A DNA stretch of 64,000 nucleotides. Origin: Isoptericola halotolerans (GTDB lineage: Bacteria > Actinomycetota > Actinomycetes > Actinomycetales > Cellulomonadaceae). Where the stretch lies: assembly GCF_013149785.1 (NCBI RefSeq), contig NZ_JABEZU010000005.1, positions 298,456 to 362,455 of the forward strand, given 5' to 3'. The position numbers and the translations under genes are program-made. Below are positions 43,701 through 52,259 of this stretch, in pieces (the first letter of the stretch is position 1; the number at the start of each line of letters is the position of its first letter). The notes below the pieces were generated by a model that saw only the letters and a program-made list of their open reading frames with translations, searched no databases and was not told the origin of the DNA.

Positions 43701-45491
43701 TCAGAGACCGACCTCGGACTCGAACGCACCCTCTTCGATGCGGTTCTTGATCGCGGCGAGGAAGCGGGCGGCGTCGGCCCCGTCGACCAGCCGGTGGTCG
43801 TACGACAGGAACAGGTAGGCCATCTGCCGGATGGCGATGGTCTCCTCGCCGTCCGGGCCCGTCACCACGACGGGCTTCTTCGTGATGGTGCCGGTGCCGA
43901 GGATGGCGACCTGGCCGACGGGCACGATCGGGGTGTCGATCAGGGCGCCGCCCGACCCGGTGTTCGTGATGGTGAAGGTGGCGCCGCTCAGGTCGTCCGG
44001 ACCGACCTTGTTGCCCCGCGTGCGGGCCGCGAGGTCGCCGATCTGCCGGGCGATGCCCGCCAGGTTCAGGTCACCGGCGTTCTTGATGACCGGCACGATC
44101 AGCCCGCGCTCGGTGTCGACGGCCAGGCCGACGTTCTCCGATCCGTGGTAGGTGACCTCACCCTTGTCGGTGTCGATCGAGGCGTTGATCTTCGGGAACG
44201 CCTTGAGCGCCTCGACGGCGGCCAGCGTGTAGAAGGGCAGGAACGTCAGGTTCGCGCCCTCACGCGCCTTGAACGACTCCTTGGCGGCCTTGCGCAGCCT
44301 GGCGACCTTCGTGACGTCGACCTCGACCACCGTGGTGAGCTGGGCCTGTGTCTGCATGGCCTCGAGCATGCGGTCCGCCACGACCTTGCGCAGCCGCGAC
44401 ATCTTCTCGGTGGTGCCGCGCAGCGGCGAGACCTCCGGCACGGTCGGCTTCTTCGGGGCGGACGACGGCGCACCGGACGCGGCGGGCGCCGGTGCGGGCG
44501 CGGCAGCCTTCTCGGCAGCCGCGAGGACGTCCTCCTTGCGGACCCGGCCACCGACCCCGGTGCCCTGGACCGTCGAGACGTCCACGCCCTTCTCCGCGGC
44601 GAGCTTGCGCACCAGCGGGGTGAGGTAGGAGCCCTTGCCGCCGGCTGCGGCGGCCGGCGACCCGGTGGTCTTGGCCGGCTCCGGCGACGCGGCGCTCTTC
44701 GCCGGCTCCGGGGACGACGCGGCCGGAGCGGGCGCCGGCGTCGAGGGGGCGGGAGCAGGGGCGGGAGACTCCGCTGCGGGCGAGGACGGCGCCGGCTCGG
44801 GAGCCCCGGCCGGCTCGGGAGCCTTGGCGGGCGCCGGCTCGGCCTTCTCGGCGGGAGCGGCACCGGAACCGACGAGCGCCAGCACCGCGCCGACCTCGAC
44901 CGTCTCGTCCTCGTCCACGACGATCTTCTGCAGGGTGCCCGCGACGGGGGAGGGGATCTCGGTGTCGACCTTGTCGGTGGAGACCTCGAGCAGCGCCTCG
45001 TCGACCTCGACCGAGTCGCCGACGGACTTGAGCCAGCGCGTGACGGTGCCCTCGGTGACGGACTCGCCCAGCGCGGGCAGGGTCACCTCGGTGCCCTCGC
45101 CGTCACCGGAACCGGACTCCGCGGGAGCCGGAGAGGACTCGGCCGCGGGCTCGGGAGCCTTCTCCGGCTCCGGCTCCGGCTCCGGCTCCGGAGCCTTCTC
45201 CGGCTCCGGCTCGGGGGCGGACTCGGCCGGCGCGGCGGTCTCGCCGCCGCCGGACCCGTCACCGATGACGGCGAGCGTGGCGCCGACCTCGACGGTCTCG
45301 TCCTCCTCGGCGAGGATCTGCTCCAGCACGCCCGCGACGGGCGAGGGGATCTCGGTGTCGACCTTGTCGGTGGAGACCTCGAGCAGTGGCTCGTCGACCT
45401 CCACGGGGTCGCCGACGGCCTTGAGCCAGCGGGTGACGGTTCCTTCGGTGACGGACTCGCCGAGTGCCGGCAGCTGCACGTTCTCAGACAT
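43701..45491 (-). CDS. sucB: Dihydrolipoamide acyltransferase (E2) of 2-oxoacid dehydrogenase
   Basis: A 596-residue E2 with two lipoyl domains (modified lysines K43 and K174, both in [12 protein letters not shown]). Long Pro/Ala/Glu linkers separate them. A peripheral subunit-binding domain (about 287-325) is followed by the catalytic domain ending in DHRLVDG (H566 and D570). It transfers acyl groups to CoA in the pyruvate and/or 2-oxoglutarate complex; in mycobacteria the homologue is DlaT. ATG 45491 is certain. No E1 or lpd gene is adjacent. lipA and lipB, which modify it, lie 5-8 kb away. Confidence 0.93.
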   Translation of the reverse strand: MSENVQLPALGESVTEGTVTRWLKAVGDPVEVDEPLLEVSTDKVDTEIPSPVAGVLEQILAEEDETVEVGATLAVIGDGSGGGETAAPAESAPEPEPEKAPEPEPEPEPEKAPEPAAESSPAPAESGSGDGEGTEVTLPALGESVTEGTVTRWLKSVGDSVEVDEALLEVSTDKVDTEIPSPVAGTLQKIVVDEDETVEVGAVLALVGSGAAPAEKAEPAPAKAPEPAGAPEPAPSSPAAESPAPAPAPSTPAPAPAASSPEPAKSAASPEPAKTTGSPAAAAGGKGSYLTPLVRKLAAEKGVDVSTVQGTGVGGRVRKEDVLAAAEKAAAPAPAPAASGAPSSAPKKPTVPEVSPLRGTTEKMSRLRKVVADRMLEAMQTQAQLTTVVEVDVTKVARLRKAAKESFKAREGANLTFLPFYTLAAVEALKAFPKINASIDTDKGEVTYHGSENVGLAVDTERGLIVPVIKNAGDLNLAGIARQIGDLAARTRGNKVGPDDLSGATFTITNTGSGGALIDTPIVPVGQVAILGTGTITKKPVVVTGPDGEETIAIRQMAYLFLSYDHRLVDGADAARFLAAIKNRIEEGAFESEVGL

Positions 45492-45766
45492 GACCTGTGG
45501 AGTCTCCTTCGATCAGTGGGTCAGGCGACGTGCCGAGGCCGGCCGACCGGTGATCCGGTCGAAACCTCTCCGGTTGCCGCGCTCCTGGTTCACTGCGCCT
45601 CATCTTGTCACTTCCTGGGGGTGGGCCCCAATCGTGGCCACCCTGCGAGAACTGTGACGCTCGGTACATCTGCCCCGCACCGGTCAGCTTTGGTGTCGTC
45701 GCAGGCCATCGTGTCGTCTCCTGGGTGATCGCGCTCACTCACAGCGCGCGGAGGTACCCTCGCGAC

Positions 45767-46132
45767 ATGTCGTTGAGGTCTGCGATGGACCGCCTGCTCG
45801 GCCGGTCCACCCCGTCGTCGTCCGCCACCGCCCCGTCCGGGGGAGGGCGCGCGGCCGCTGTGTCGCACCTGCAGGAGTTCGTCGGCACGCGCGTCGGGGT
45901 GGAGGCGTACGTCGAGCCACCGAACGCCCAGACGCCGGCCACCGTGCTGCTGGTGGCCACCGACGGCGAGTGGACCCGCCGTCGTGTCCCGGACGAGCGC
46001 ACCGGGTTCGACGTCGCCCGCTCGCTGGGGGTGCCCGTGTACAACGTGCGCTTCACGGGCTACCCCCAGCGGATGCGGGACTGGAACTCTGCTCAGCGGG
46101 CGGAGCGTCGTCGGGGCTCGGGCCGGTCCTGA
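45767..46132 (+). CDS. Conserved hypothetical protein
   Basis: A 121-residue basic protein. An Ala/Ser-rich N terminus is followed by a compact segment: FVGTRVGVEAYVEPPNAQ, TVLLVATDGEWTRRRV, then LGVPVYNVRFTGYPQRMRDW. I do not recognise a family. The mix of short strands and the conserved-looking GYPQRMRDWN end suggest a small folded protein; there is no signal or membrane segment. It lies between the divergent sucB and convergent pepA. A GGAGG is 12 bases before the ATG. Confidence 0.65.
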   Translation: MSLRSAMDRLLGRSTPSSSATAPSGGGRAAAVSHLQEFVGTRVGVEAYVEPPNAQTPATVLLVATDGEWTRRRVPDERTGFDVARSLGVPVYNVRFTGYPQRMRDWNSAQRAERRRGSGRS

Positions 46133-46152
46133 ACCGCGGCCGGCCCTGACCC

Positions 46153-47655
46153 TCAGGCGGTGGCGCGTCCCTCGAGGAACCCGAGCAGGGTGCGCACGCC
46201 GACGCCGGTTCCCCCGACCGGTGTGTAGCCGTGCGGTGCCTTCTCGTTGTACGAGGGGCCCGCGATGTCGAGGTGCGCCCAGGGGGTGTCACCGACGAAC
46301 TCGGCCAGGAAGTGCCCGGCGAACAGCATGCCGCCGGCTCGGTCGGAGGCCGCGTTGACCATGTCGGCGACGTTCGACTTCAGCCCTGCCTTGAGCTCGG
46401 CGGGCAACGGCATCGGCCAGAAGGGCTCGCCGACGGTGTCGGCGGCAGCCTTGACCTCGTCCCGTACCGCGTCGGTGCCCATGACCGCCGAGGTGCGGTT
46501 CCCGAGCGCCACCATCTGGGCGCCGGTCAGGGTGGCGATGTCCAGCACGGCGTCGTGCCCGTCCTCGACGGCGGCCACGAGCCCGTCCGCCATCACGAGG
46601 CGGCCCTCGGCGTCGGTGTTGGTGATCTCCACCGTCTTGCCACCTCGCATGGTCACGACGTCGGACGGGCGCTGGGCCGTGGAGCTGGGCATGTTCTCGG
46701 CGAGGCACAGGTACCCGGTGACGGCGACGGGCAGCCCGAGTCGCGCGGCCGCGACGACGGTGTGGAGCACCGCCGCGGCACCGGCCATGTCCGACTTCAT
46801 GGTGAGCATGCCCGCGGGGGGCTTGAGCGAGATGCCGCCGGTGTCGAACGTGATGCCCTTGCCGACGATCGCCACCCTGCTCGTCGCCTTGGACGGCGCG
46901 TAGGTGAGCTTCACCAGGCGAGGGCCTCGCGACGAACCCTGCCCGACGCCGGCGATGCCGCCGTAGCCGCCCGCGACGAGCTGCTTGTCGTCCAGCACCG
47001 TGACCTTGACGCCCTTGGCGCCGAGCTCCTTGACGGTGGTCTTGGCCGCGTCGGCGAACGCCGCGGGGAAGAGGTCGTTGGGCGGGCAGTTCACCAGGTC
47101 GCGGGTGCCCTGGACGGCCGTGGCGAGCACCTCGGCGCGTGCCACGGCGGCCTTGGCGCGCGCCGAGCGGTACATGCTCGTCGCCACCTGGAGCCGGGAG
47201 ACGGGTGTGAGCTTGGCGGCGGCCTTCTCGTCGCGGTACGCGGTGTAGGCGTACGCACCGAGCAGCGCGCCCTCGGCGACCGCTCCGAGCTCGGCCTCGT
47301 CGACGGCCGGCAGCGCGACGACGGCGTCCGCGGCCCCGGCCAGGGTCCGCACCGCGGCCCCGGCAGCGGTCCGCAGCGTCTCGTGGGCGAACGTGCCGTC
47401 GGCCTCGCGCTCGCCGAGGCCCGTCAGGACCAGCACGTCGGCAGCGATGTCGGCGCCCGCGGGCACCGTGCGCACCTCCTGCAGCGCGCCGGTCACGCCG
47501 AGGCGTGGTGCGAGGGACTCGAGCTGTTCGACGAGCCGGGCGGGAAGCTGGTCCGCCACGACGGCCACGCCGTCGGAGGTGGAGCAGGTCCCGACGACGA
47601 GCGCGTCGGCAGCGATGGTGGACGGTTTCTTGCCGGTCAGAGTGAGGTCAGCCAC
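46153..47655 (-). CDS. pepA: Leucyl aminopeptidase (M17)
   Basis: A 500-residue M17 metallo-aminopeptidase that removes N-terminal residues from peptides and works as a hexamer. The signature NTDAEGRLVMADGL carries two metal ligands, and VGKGITFDTGGISLKP supplies the catalytic lysine and aspartate. MKSDMAGAAAVL and SSRGPRLVKL are further family blocks. GTG 47655 is used because the N-terminal domain starts at ADLTLTG; the frame upstream is antisense to the next gene. Convergent with the 121-residue gene. Confidence 0.94.
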   Translation of the reverse strand: MADLTLTGKKPSTIAADALVVGTCSTSDGVAVVADQLPARLVEQLESLAPRLGVTGALQEVRTVPAGADIAADVLVLTGLGEREADGTFAHETLRTAAGAAVRTLAGAADAVVALPAVDEAELGAVAEGALLGAYAYTAYRDEKAAAKLTPVSRLQVATSMYRSARAKAAVARAEVLATAVQGTRDLVNCPPNDLFPAAFADAAKTTVKELGAKGVKVTVLDDKQLVAGGYGGIAGVGQGSSRGPRLVKLTYAPSKATSRVAIVGKGITFDTGGISLKPPAGMLTMKSDMAGAAAVLHTVVAAARLGLPVAVTGYLCLAENMPSSTAQRPSDVVTMRGGKTVEITNTDAEGRLVMADGLVAAVEDGHDAVLDIATLTGAQMVALGNRTSAVMGTDAVRDEVKAAADTVGEPFWPMPLPAELKAGLKSNVADMVNAASDRAGGMLFAGHFLAEFVGDTPWAHLDIAGPSYNEKAPHGYTPVGGTGVGVRTLLGFLEGRATA

Positions 47656-47718
47656 GCGGACCAGGTTAACGCGGTGACCGACGCCTGGGCGTCGGGAGGC
47701 TGCCGGTAGTCTGCGGAC

Positions 47719-48075
47719 GTGGTCCTTCCCCTGTTCGTGCTGTCCGTCGCGCTGTGCCTCGCGCTCGCCGGGTGGGCGGCGTGGTTCGCCGCGCGCGACC
47801 GCGCCGTCATCCTCCGCCAGCTCTTCGGGGCCGGTGCCGTCGAGGCCGTCCTGGTCGTCCAGGCGGTCGTCGCGGTCGTGCTCCAGGTCCAGGGACATGC
47901 CGTCGACGGCGCGCTCTTCTGGGGATACCTGCTCACCGCCGCGCTCCTGCTGCCGCTCGCCGCCGTGTGGGCCTTCGCCGAGCGCAGCCGATGGTCCTCG
48001 GTGGTGCTCTGCGTCGCCTCGCTCACCGTGGCGTTCCTCCAGTGGCGCCTCTGGATCATCTGGGGAGCGAGCTGA
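47719..48075 (+). CDS. Small integral membrane protein
   Basis: A 118-residue protein made almost entirely of four hydrophobic helices: about residues 2-24, 38-58, 66-86 and 93-115. There is a short RDRAVILRQLFG loop between the first two. Start GTG 47719. The stop overlaps the next ATG (TGATG). No family recognised. It begins an operon running through pyrD. Confidence 0.7.
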   Translation: MVLPLFVLSVALCLALAGWAAWFAARDRAVILRQLFGAGAVEAVLVVQAVVAVVLQVQGHAVDGALFWGYLLTAALLLPLAAVWAFAERSRWSSVVLCVASLTVAFLQWRLWIIWGAS

Positions 48076-48539
48076 TGGTCACGCCGGGGCGGGCGCCTTC
48101 GCCCGGGACGACCGGTCACGGCTTCGGCCGGCTGCTGGTGGCCGTGTACGGCATCCTGGCGTTCGCCGCCCTGGGGCGGTCCACCTACCAGGTCGCCACC
48201 AAGCTGGCCGAGGCGCCGGCGGCCTACCTGCTCTCCCTGCTCGCTGCGGTGGTCTACGCCGTGGCGACCCTGGCGCTGGCGCGCGGTGGCCGAGGCCGGT
48301 GGCGCACGGTCGCCTGGTGCGCCGTCGTCGTCGAGGCCGCCGGCGTCCTCGTCGTCGGTGGTGTGTCCGTCACCGCGCCGGAGCTCTTCGTCGAGCACAC
48401 CGTCTGGTCGGCTTTCGGGCAGGGGTACGGCTACGTGCCGCTCGTGCTGCCCTTCGTCGGCCTCTGGTGGCTCTGGCACACTCGCCCTGGACAGGAACGA
48501 CCTGTGACCGCCCCGGACGACTCGACGGAGGCTCGATGA
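48075..48539 (+). CDS. Integral membrane protein
   Basis: A 154-residue protein with four predicted membrane helices: RLLVAVYGILAFAAL, AYLLSLLAAVVYAVATLALA, VAWCAVVVEAAGVLVVGGV and VPLVLPFVGLWWLWH. Short polar tails flank them. It overlaps its neighbours at both ends (TGATG before, ATGA into pyrD). The block GRSTYQVATKLAEAPAAYLLS is the most conserved-looking part. Function unknown. Confidence 0.75.
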   Translation: MVTPGRAPSPGTTGHGFGRLLVAVYGILAFAALGRSTYQVATKLAEAPAAYLLSLLAAVVYAVATLALARGGRGRWRTVAWCAVVVEAAGVLVVGGVSVTAPELFVEHTVWSAFGQGYGYVPLVLPFVGLWWLWHTRPGQERPVTAPDDSTEAR

Positions 48540-49615
48540 CCCCGTACTCCCTGCTCTTCCACGGCGTCTTCCGGCGCATGGATCCTGAGCGCGCACACGT
48601 GCTGGCGTTCCGTGCGATCGAGGCGGCCGGCAGGTTGCCTGTCCTGTGCGACGTGGTGCAGGGGGCGCTGGCCCCCTACCTGGGGCGCGGGTCCGGAGGA
48701 CCGGGCAGCGTCGAGGTGCTGGGCCGGACGGTCCCGGCGCCGTTCGGCCTCGCCGGCGGGTTCGACAAGAACGCCCGTGCCGTCCGGGGACTGACGATGC
48801 TCGGCTTCGGCTTCGTCGAGGTCGGCACCGTCACACCGCGCCCCCAGCCCGGGAACGAGACCCCCCGCATGTGGCGCGAGCTCGACCTGCGCGGCGTGCG
48901 CAACCGGATGGGGTTCAACAACGACGGCGCCCTGGAGATGGCGGAACGCCTGCGTCGGCTGCGGTCGTCGGCCGCGGGCCGGGCCGCCGTCGTCGGTGTC
49001 AACATCGGCAAGAACAAGACCACGTCGGCCGAGGACGCCGCCGTCGACTACGCCATGTGCGCCCGGCTGCTGGCCCCGCACGCCGACTACCTGGTGGTCA
49101 ACGTCTCCTCGCCGAACACGCCCGGCCTGCGCGACCTGCAGACCACCGCGGAGCTGCGGCCGATCCTCGCCGCCGCCCGGCAGGCGGCCGACGAGGCGAC
49201 CTCGACGGCCGGCGTACGTCGCACCCCGCTGCTCGTCAAGATCGCTCCGGACCTGGCCGACGCCGACGTGGACGCGGTCGCGGACCTGGCCCTCGAGCTG
49301 GGGCTCGACGGCGTCGTGGCCGTGAACACCACCATCGGCCACGACCGTGGCCCCGGCGGGCTCTCCGGCCCCGCGTTGCTGCCCCGGGGCCTGGAGGTCG
49401 TCGGCCGGCTGCGCGCCCGCCTCGGACCGGACCCGGTCGTCATCGGTGTCGGGGGAGTGACCCACGCCGACGACGTCCGCGCGTACCTGCGCGCCGGGGC
49501 CGACCTGGTGCAGGGCTACACCTCGTTCGTCTACGAGGGCCCGCTGTGGCCCTCGCGGCTCAACCGGGCGCTGACCCGCTCGGCCGGTTCGGTCAGCGCC
49601 GGGCGCGTCGAGTGA
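48536..49615 (+). CDS. pyrD: Quinone-dependent dihydroorotate dehydrogenase
   Basis: A 359-residue class 2 enzyme, membrane-associated, that oxidises dihydroorotate to orotate in pyrimidine synthesis and passes electrons to quinone. The N-terminal helix pair, FRRMDPERAHVLAFRAIEA, marks class 2. FMN and active-site blocks are GLAGGFDKNA, VEVGTVTPRPQPGN, NRMGFNNDG, the catalytic serine region NVSSPNTPGLR, and GVGGVTHADD. A GGAGG precedes ATG 48536, which overlaps the upstream stop. The other pyr genes are absent from the window. Confidence 0.95.
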   Translation: MTPYSLLFHGVFRRMDPERAHVLAFRAIEAAGRLPVLCDVVQGALAPYLGRGSGGPGSVEVLGRTVPAPFGLAGGFDKNARAVRGLTMLGFGFVEVGTVTPRPQPGNETPRMWRELDLRGVRNRMGFNNDGALEMAERLRRLRSSAAGRAAVVGVNIGKNKTTSAEDAAVDYAMCARLLAPHADYLVVNVSSPNTPGLRDLQTTAELRPILAAARQAADEATSTAGVRRTPLLVKIAPDLADADVDAVADLALELGLDGVVAVNTTIGHDRGPGGLSGPALLPRGLEVVGRLRARLGPDPVVIGVGGVTHADDVRAYLRAGADLVQGYTSFVYEGPLWPSRLNRALTRSAGSVSAGRVE

Positions 49616-49821
49616 TCCGGCCCCGGTGGGAGTGGGCGCTCGCAGACCAGGAGGGACGGCGTCTCGAACCGTCCCTGAGCCCGGTCTTCACCACCCAGTA
49701 CGACGCCGAGCAATGGTTGGGTGAGCACTGGCGCAGGCTCGCCGGGGCGGGCGCCGTCTCGGCGACGTTGCTCCACGACGGCGCCCAGGCGACCCCGGTG
49801 ATCGAGCTCCGCATTCCCTGA
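49612..49821 (+). CDS. Small hypothetical protein downstream of pyrD
   Basis: A 69-residue protein starting at GTG 49612, overlapping the pyrD stop by four bases (GTGA). It contains TQYDAEQWLGEHWRRLA and ends ATPVIELRIP, looking like one helix flanked by strands. There is no signal or membrane segment. Its coupled start and codon pattern like its neighbours support a real gene. Role unknown. Confidence 0.7.
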   Translation: MIRPRWEWALADQEGRRLEPSLSPVFTTQYDAEQWLGEHWRRLAGAGAVSATLLHDGAQATPVIELRIP

Positions 49822-49838
49822 GCGGCCTCCCCGGCACC

Positions 49839-51275
49839 TCATCCGGTGATGCGGCGCCAGGCGCGTTCGAGCCGGTCGACGGCGTCGGTCAGCTTCTCCG
49901 CAGGGCTGGTGTAGATCAGCCGGACGCGGTCCTGCGCCGAACCGTCCGGGGTGAACTGGGGCCCGGCACCGATCCGCAGGCCCTCGGCGACGGCGGCGCC
50001 GGCGAGGGCCTGGGCGGCGGGCCGACCGATCCCCGTCCAGACGCAGAGCCCGCCCGCGGGGGAGGGCACGTCCCAGTCGGGGAAGCGGTGACGGACCAGA
50101 CCGACCAGGTGGTCCCGCCGGCCACGAAGGTCCGCGACCCGGGCGGGCAGTATCTCGGCGCGCTCGGCCAGCAGCTCGACGACGGTGAGCTGCTCGAGCA
50201 CGGGAGTGGCGATGTCGAGGGCCTGTCGGATCCGGGCCAGGCGCTGGACGAGCTGAGGGTCGGCACGGACCCAGCCGATGCGCAGCCCGCCCCAGAACGA
50301 CTTGGACGCCGAGCCCACCGAGACCAGCCGGCTGTCGGTGCCGTCGCCGCAGAACGGCCCAGGGACCGTCCCGCCGTCGAGGTCGAGGTCGGTGAGCGTC
50401 TCGTCACCGATGACGGTCACGCCGTACCGGTCGGTCAGGCGTGCGACCGTGTCGCGCTCCTCCGCGCTCAGGGTGCGCCCGGTCGGGTTGTGGAAGTCGG
50501 GCACGAGGTAGGCCAGCCGGGCGCGGGTACGGTGCACGGCCGACGCCAACGACTCGACGTCTCCCACCGGCACGCCGATGACGCGTCCGCCGGCACGCTG
50601 CAGCGCCTCGATCGCGTGGTAGTACGTGGGGGACTCGACCACCACGGGTTCGGCGCGGCCGACGAGCGTCGTGGCGAGCAGGGCGATGGCCTGCTGGCCG
50701 CCGGTGGTCACCAGCACCTGGTCGGGGGTGGTGGGGACGCCTCGTGCTGTGTAGCGCTCGGCGACGGCCTCTCGCAGGACGTCGAGCCCGAGGTGCGAGT
50801 AGCCGCCGGTGCCGAGGTAGGCGGGCAGCATCTCCAGGGCACGCTGGTACGCGCCGTGCAGGGCGTCCGGGGCGGACGGCGTGGCCTGCGACATCTCGAT
50901 CGGTCCGGACCGGTCGGACAGCGGCGGGAGGGGTCCGTCGCCGGCCGGCGCCTGGGGGCGCACCGGGAGGCCGGCCGACCGGGGCAGGACCGCCACCGTC
51001 CCGGAGCCGACCTGGCTGGTGGCGAAACCGAGCTCGCGCAGCCTGTCGTAGGCGGCCGACGTCGTCGTCCGCGAGACCCCGAGCGCCCGGGCGAGCTCGC
51101 GTTCGCTGGGCAGTCTCGTCAGCGGTGCCAGCGAGCCCGACAGGACGGCGGCGCGCAGGCCGTCGGCCAGAGCGAGGTAGGCCGGGCCCGCGGCGTGCCA
51201 GAGGCCCAGCAGCCGGGCTGCAGCCGGGGCCGACAGGGTCCGGACGGCCACGGGCGGAGGCGCGGACAGGCTCAT
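49839..51275 (-). CDS. MocR-type PLP-dependent transcriptional regulator (YczR-like)
   Basis: A 478-residue fusion of a GntR winged helix and a class-I aminotransferase-like domain. The helix-turn-helix is LPSERELARALGVSRTTTSAAYDRLRELGF near residue 44. The second domain has TTGGQQAIALLA, VPDFHNPTGRTLS and VSVGSASKSFWGGLRIGW, in which SASKSFWGG supplies the PLP lysine. The gene diverges from a yczE-type membrane protein gene. That YczR/YczE pairing is a known MocR subgroup, so it most likely regulates that gene through the site at 51292-51317. Confidence 0.9.
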   Translation of the reverse strand: MSLSAPPPVAVRTLSAPAAARLLGLWHAAGPAYLALADGLRAAVLSGSLAPLTRLPSERELARALGVSRTTTSAAYDRLRELGFATSQVGSGTVAVLPRSAGLPVRPQAPAGDGPLPPLSDRSGPIEMSQATPSAPDALHGAYQRALEMLPAYLGTGGYSHLGLDVLREAVAERYTARGVPTTPDQVLVTTGGQQAIALLATTLVGRAEPVVVESPTYYHAIEALQRAGGRVIGVPVGDVESLASAVHRTRARLAYLVPDFHNPTGRTLSAEERDTVARLTDRYGVTVIGDETLTDLDLDGGTVPGPFCGDGTDSRLVSVGSASKSFWGGLRIGWVRADPQLVQRLARIRQALDIATPVLEQLTVVELLAERAEILPARVADLRGRRDHLVGLVRHRFPDWDVPSPAGGLCVWTGIGRPAAQALAGAAVAEGLRIGAGPQFTPDGSAQDRVRLIYTSPAEKLTDAVDRLERAWRRITG

Positions 51276-51291
51276 GGATCCACTGTTGCGT

Positions 51292-51317
51292 GATTGGCCA
51301 TGGATTGCAATGCCAAT
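51292..51317. promoter_or_regulatory. Probable MocR/YczR operator with direct and inverted repeats
   Basis: GATTG occurs at 51292-51296 and 51303-51307, one helical turn (11 bp) apart. ATTGGC (51293-51298) is inverted as GCCAAT (51312-51317), and ATTGCAAT (51304-51311) is a palindrome between them. The site is AT-rich against its surroundings and lies in the 60-base gap between the regulator and yczE. Direct repeats are usual for MocR proteins. Confidence 0.7.
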
Positions 51318-51335
51318 AGGGGTGAAGGTGGAAGC

Positions 51336-52169
51336 ATGACCGCTCCTGCTCCCGCCCGGATGACCACTCGCCCGGGTACGTCGCACACCGTCGTCGTCTC
51401 CGGTCTGTCGCCGGTCCGCCGAGGTCTCCAGCTCGTCCTCGGCCTGCTCGCCTTCACGTTCTCGATGGCGATGCTCCTGCACGCCGGGCAGGGCGCCATG
51501 CCGTGGGACGTGCTGCACCAGGGGATCGTGCGCACGACGGGCTGGTCGTTCGGTGTCACCGTGGCCGTCACGTCGCTGCTGGTGCTGGCGGCCTGGGTCC
51601 CGCTGAGGCAGCGACCGGGGATCGGGACCGTCGCGAACGTCGTGATCATCGCCGTCGCGATCGAACCCAGCCTGCGACTGCTCGAGGCGGTGCTGCCGGC
51701 CCCTGGCCCGGTGGCGCGCGTCGTCCTCGCGCTCGGTGGGATCGTCCTCAACGGGGTCGCCACCGCCGCCTATGTCGGGGTGCGCCTGGGCCCCGGTCCG
51801 CGCGACGGGCTGCTGACCGGCCTGGTGTCACGCACCGGCTGGTCGGTCCGCGCGATCAAGACCGGCATCGAGGTGGCGGTCGTCGCGGTCGGCTGGCTGC
51901 TCGGTGGGACGGTCGGCTGGGCCACCGTGGCCTTCGCGCTCGGGGTGGGGGTCGTGGTCCAGGCGTCCGCACGGTGGCGCCGGCTCGTTCCCGACGGGCT
52001 GGCTGGTCCCCGGGTAGCGGCCATGCCGGGCACGGCCGCTGCTGCGACGTCGTCCCCCCGCTCGGGAGTGGTTCGCGACGAGGAGAGCCGCGAGGAGCGT
52101 GTGCGTCGTCGGGCCCGGGAGATCGCCCGCGCGCTCGACGCGTTCGGTGAGCACGGCCGCACCCTCTGA
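51336..52169 (+). CDS. YczE/YitT-type membrane protein
   Basis: A 277-residue integral membrane protein of the YczE family. About five helices lie between residues 25 and 215, with the family motif LHAGQGAMPWDVLHQGI near residue 48 and GPGPRDGLLTGL near 150. The C-terminal 60 residues are charged and cytosolic. ATG 51336 follows AAGGTGG. These proteins are genetically linked to YczR regulators and may be permeases for vitamin B6 or amino-acid-related compounds (not proven). Confidence 0.87.
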   Translation: MTAPAPARMTTRPGTSHTVVVSGLSPVRRGLQLVLGLLAFTFSMAMLLHAGQGAMPWDVLHQGIVRTTGWSFGVTVAVTSLLVLAAWVPLRQRPGIGTVANVVIIAVAIEPSLRLLEAVLPAPGPVARVVLALGGIVLNGVATAAYVGVRLGPGPRDGLLTGLVSRTGWSVRAIKTGIEVAVVAVGWLLGGTVGWATVAFALGVGVVVQASARWRRLVPDGLAGPRVAAMPGTAAAATSSPRSGVVRDEESREERVRRRAREIARALDAFGEHGRTL

Positions 52170-52186
52170 CACCACCACGACGAGAA

Positions 52187-52243
52187 CGAGCGTCTCTGTT
52201 CGTCAGGAATCAGCTCCCGATTCCTGACGAACAGAGACGCTCG
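52187..52243. terminator. 25-bp perfect stem-loop between convergent genes
   Basis: Left arm 52187-52211 (beginning CGAGCGTCTCTGTTCG) pairs perfectly with 52219-52243, leaving a seven-base loop. It separates yczE from the convergent aldo/keto reductase and can terminate both. Its base composition is lower in GC than nearby DNA, and a mobile or repeated hairpin origin is possible. Confidence 0.85.
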
Positions 52244-52259
52244 CGAGTGGCGCTCGGCG

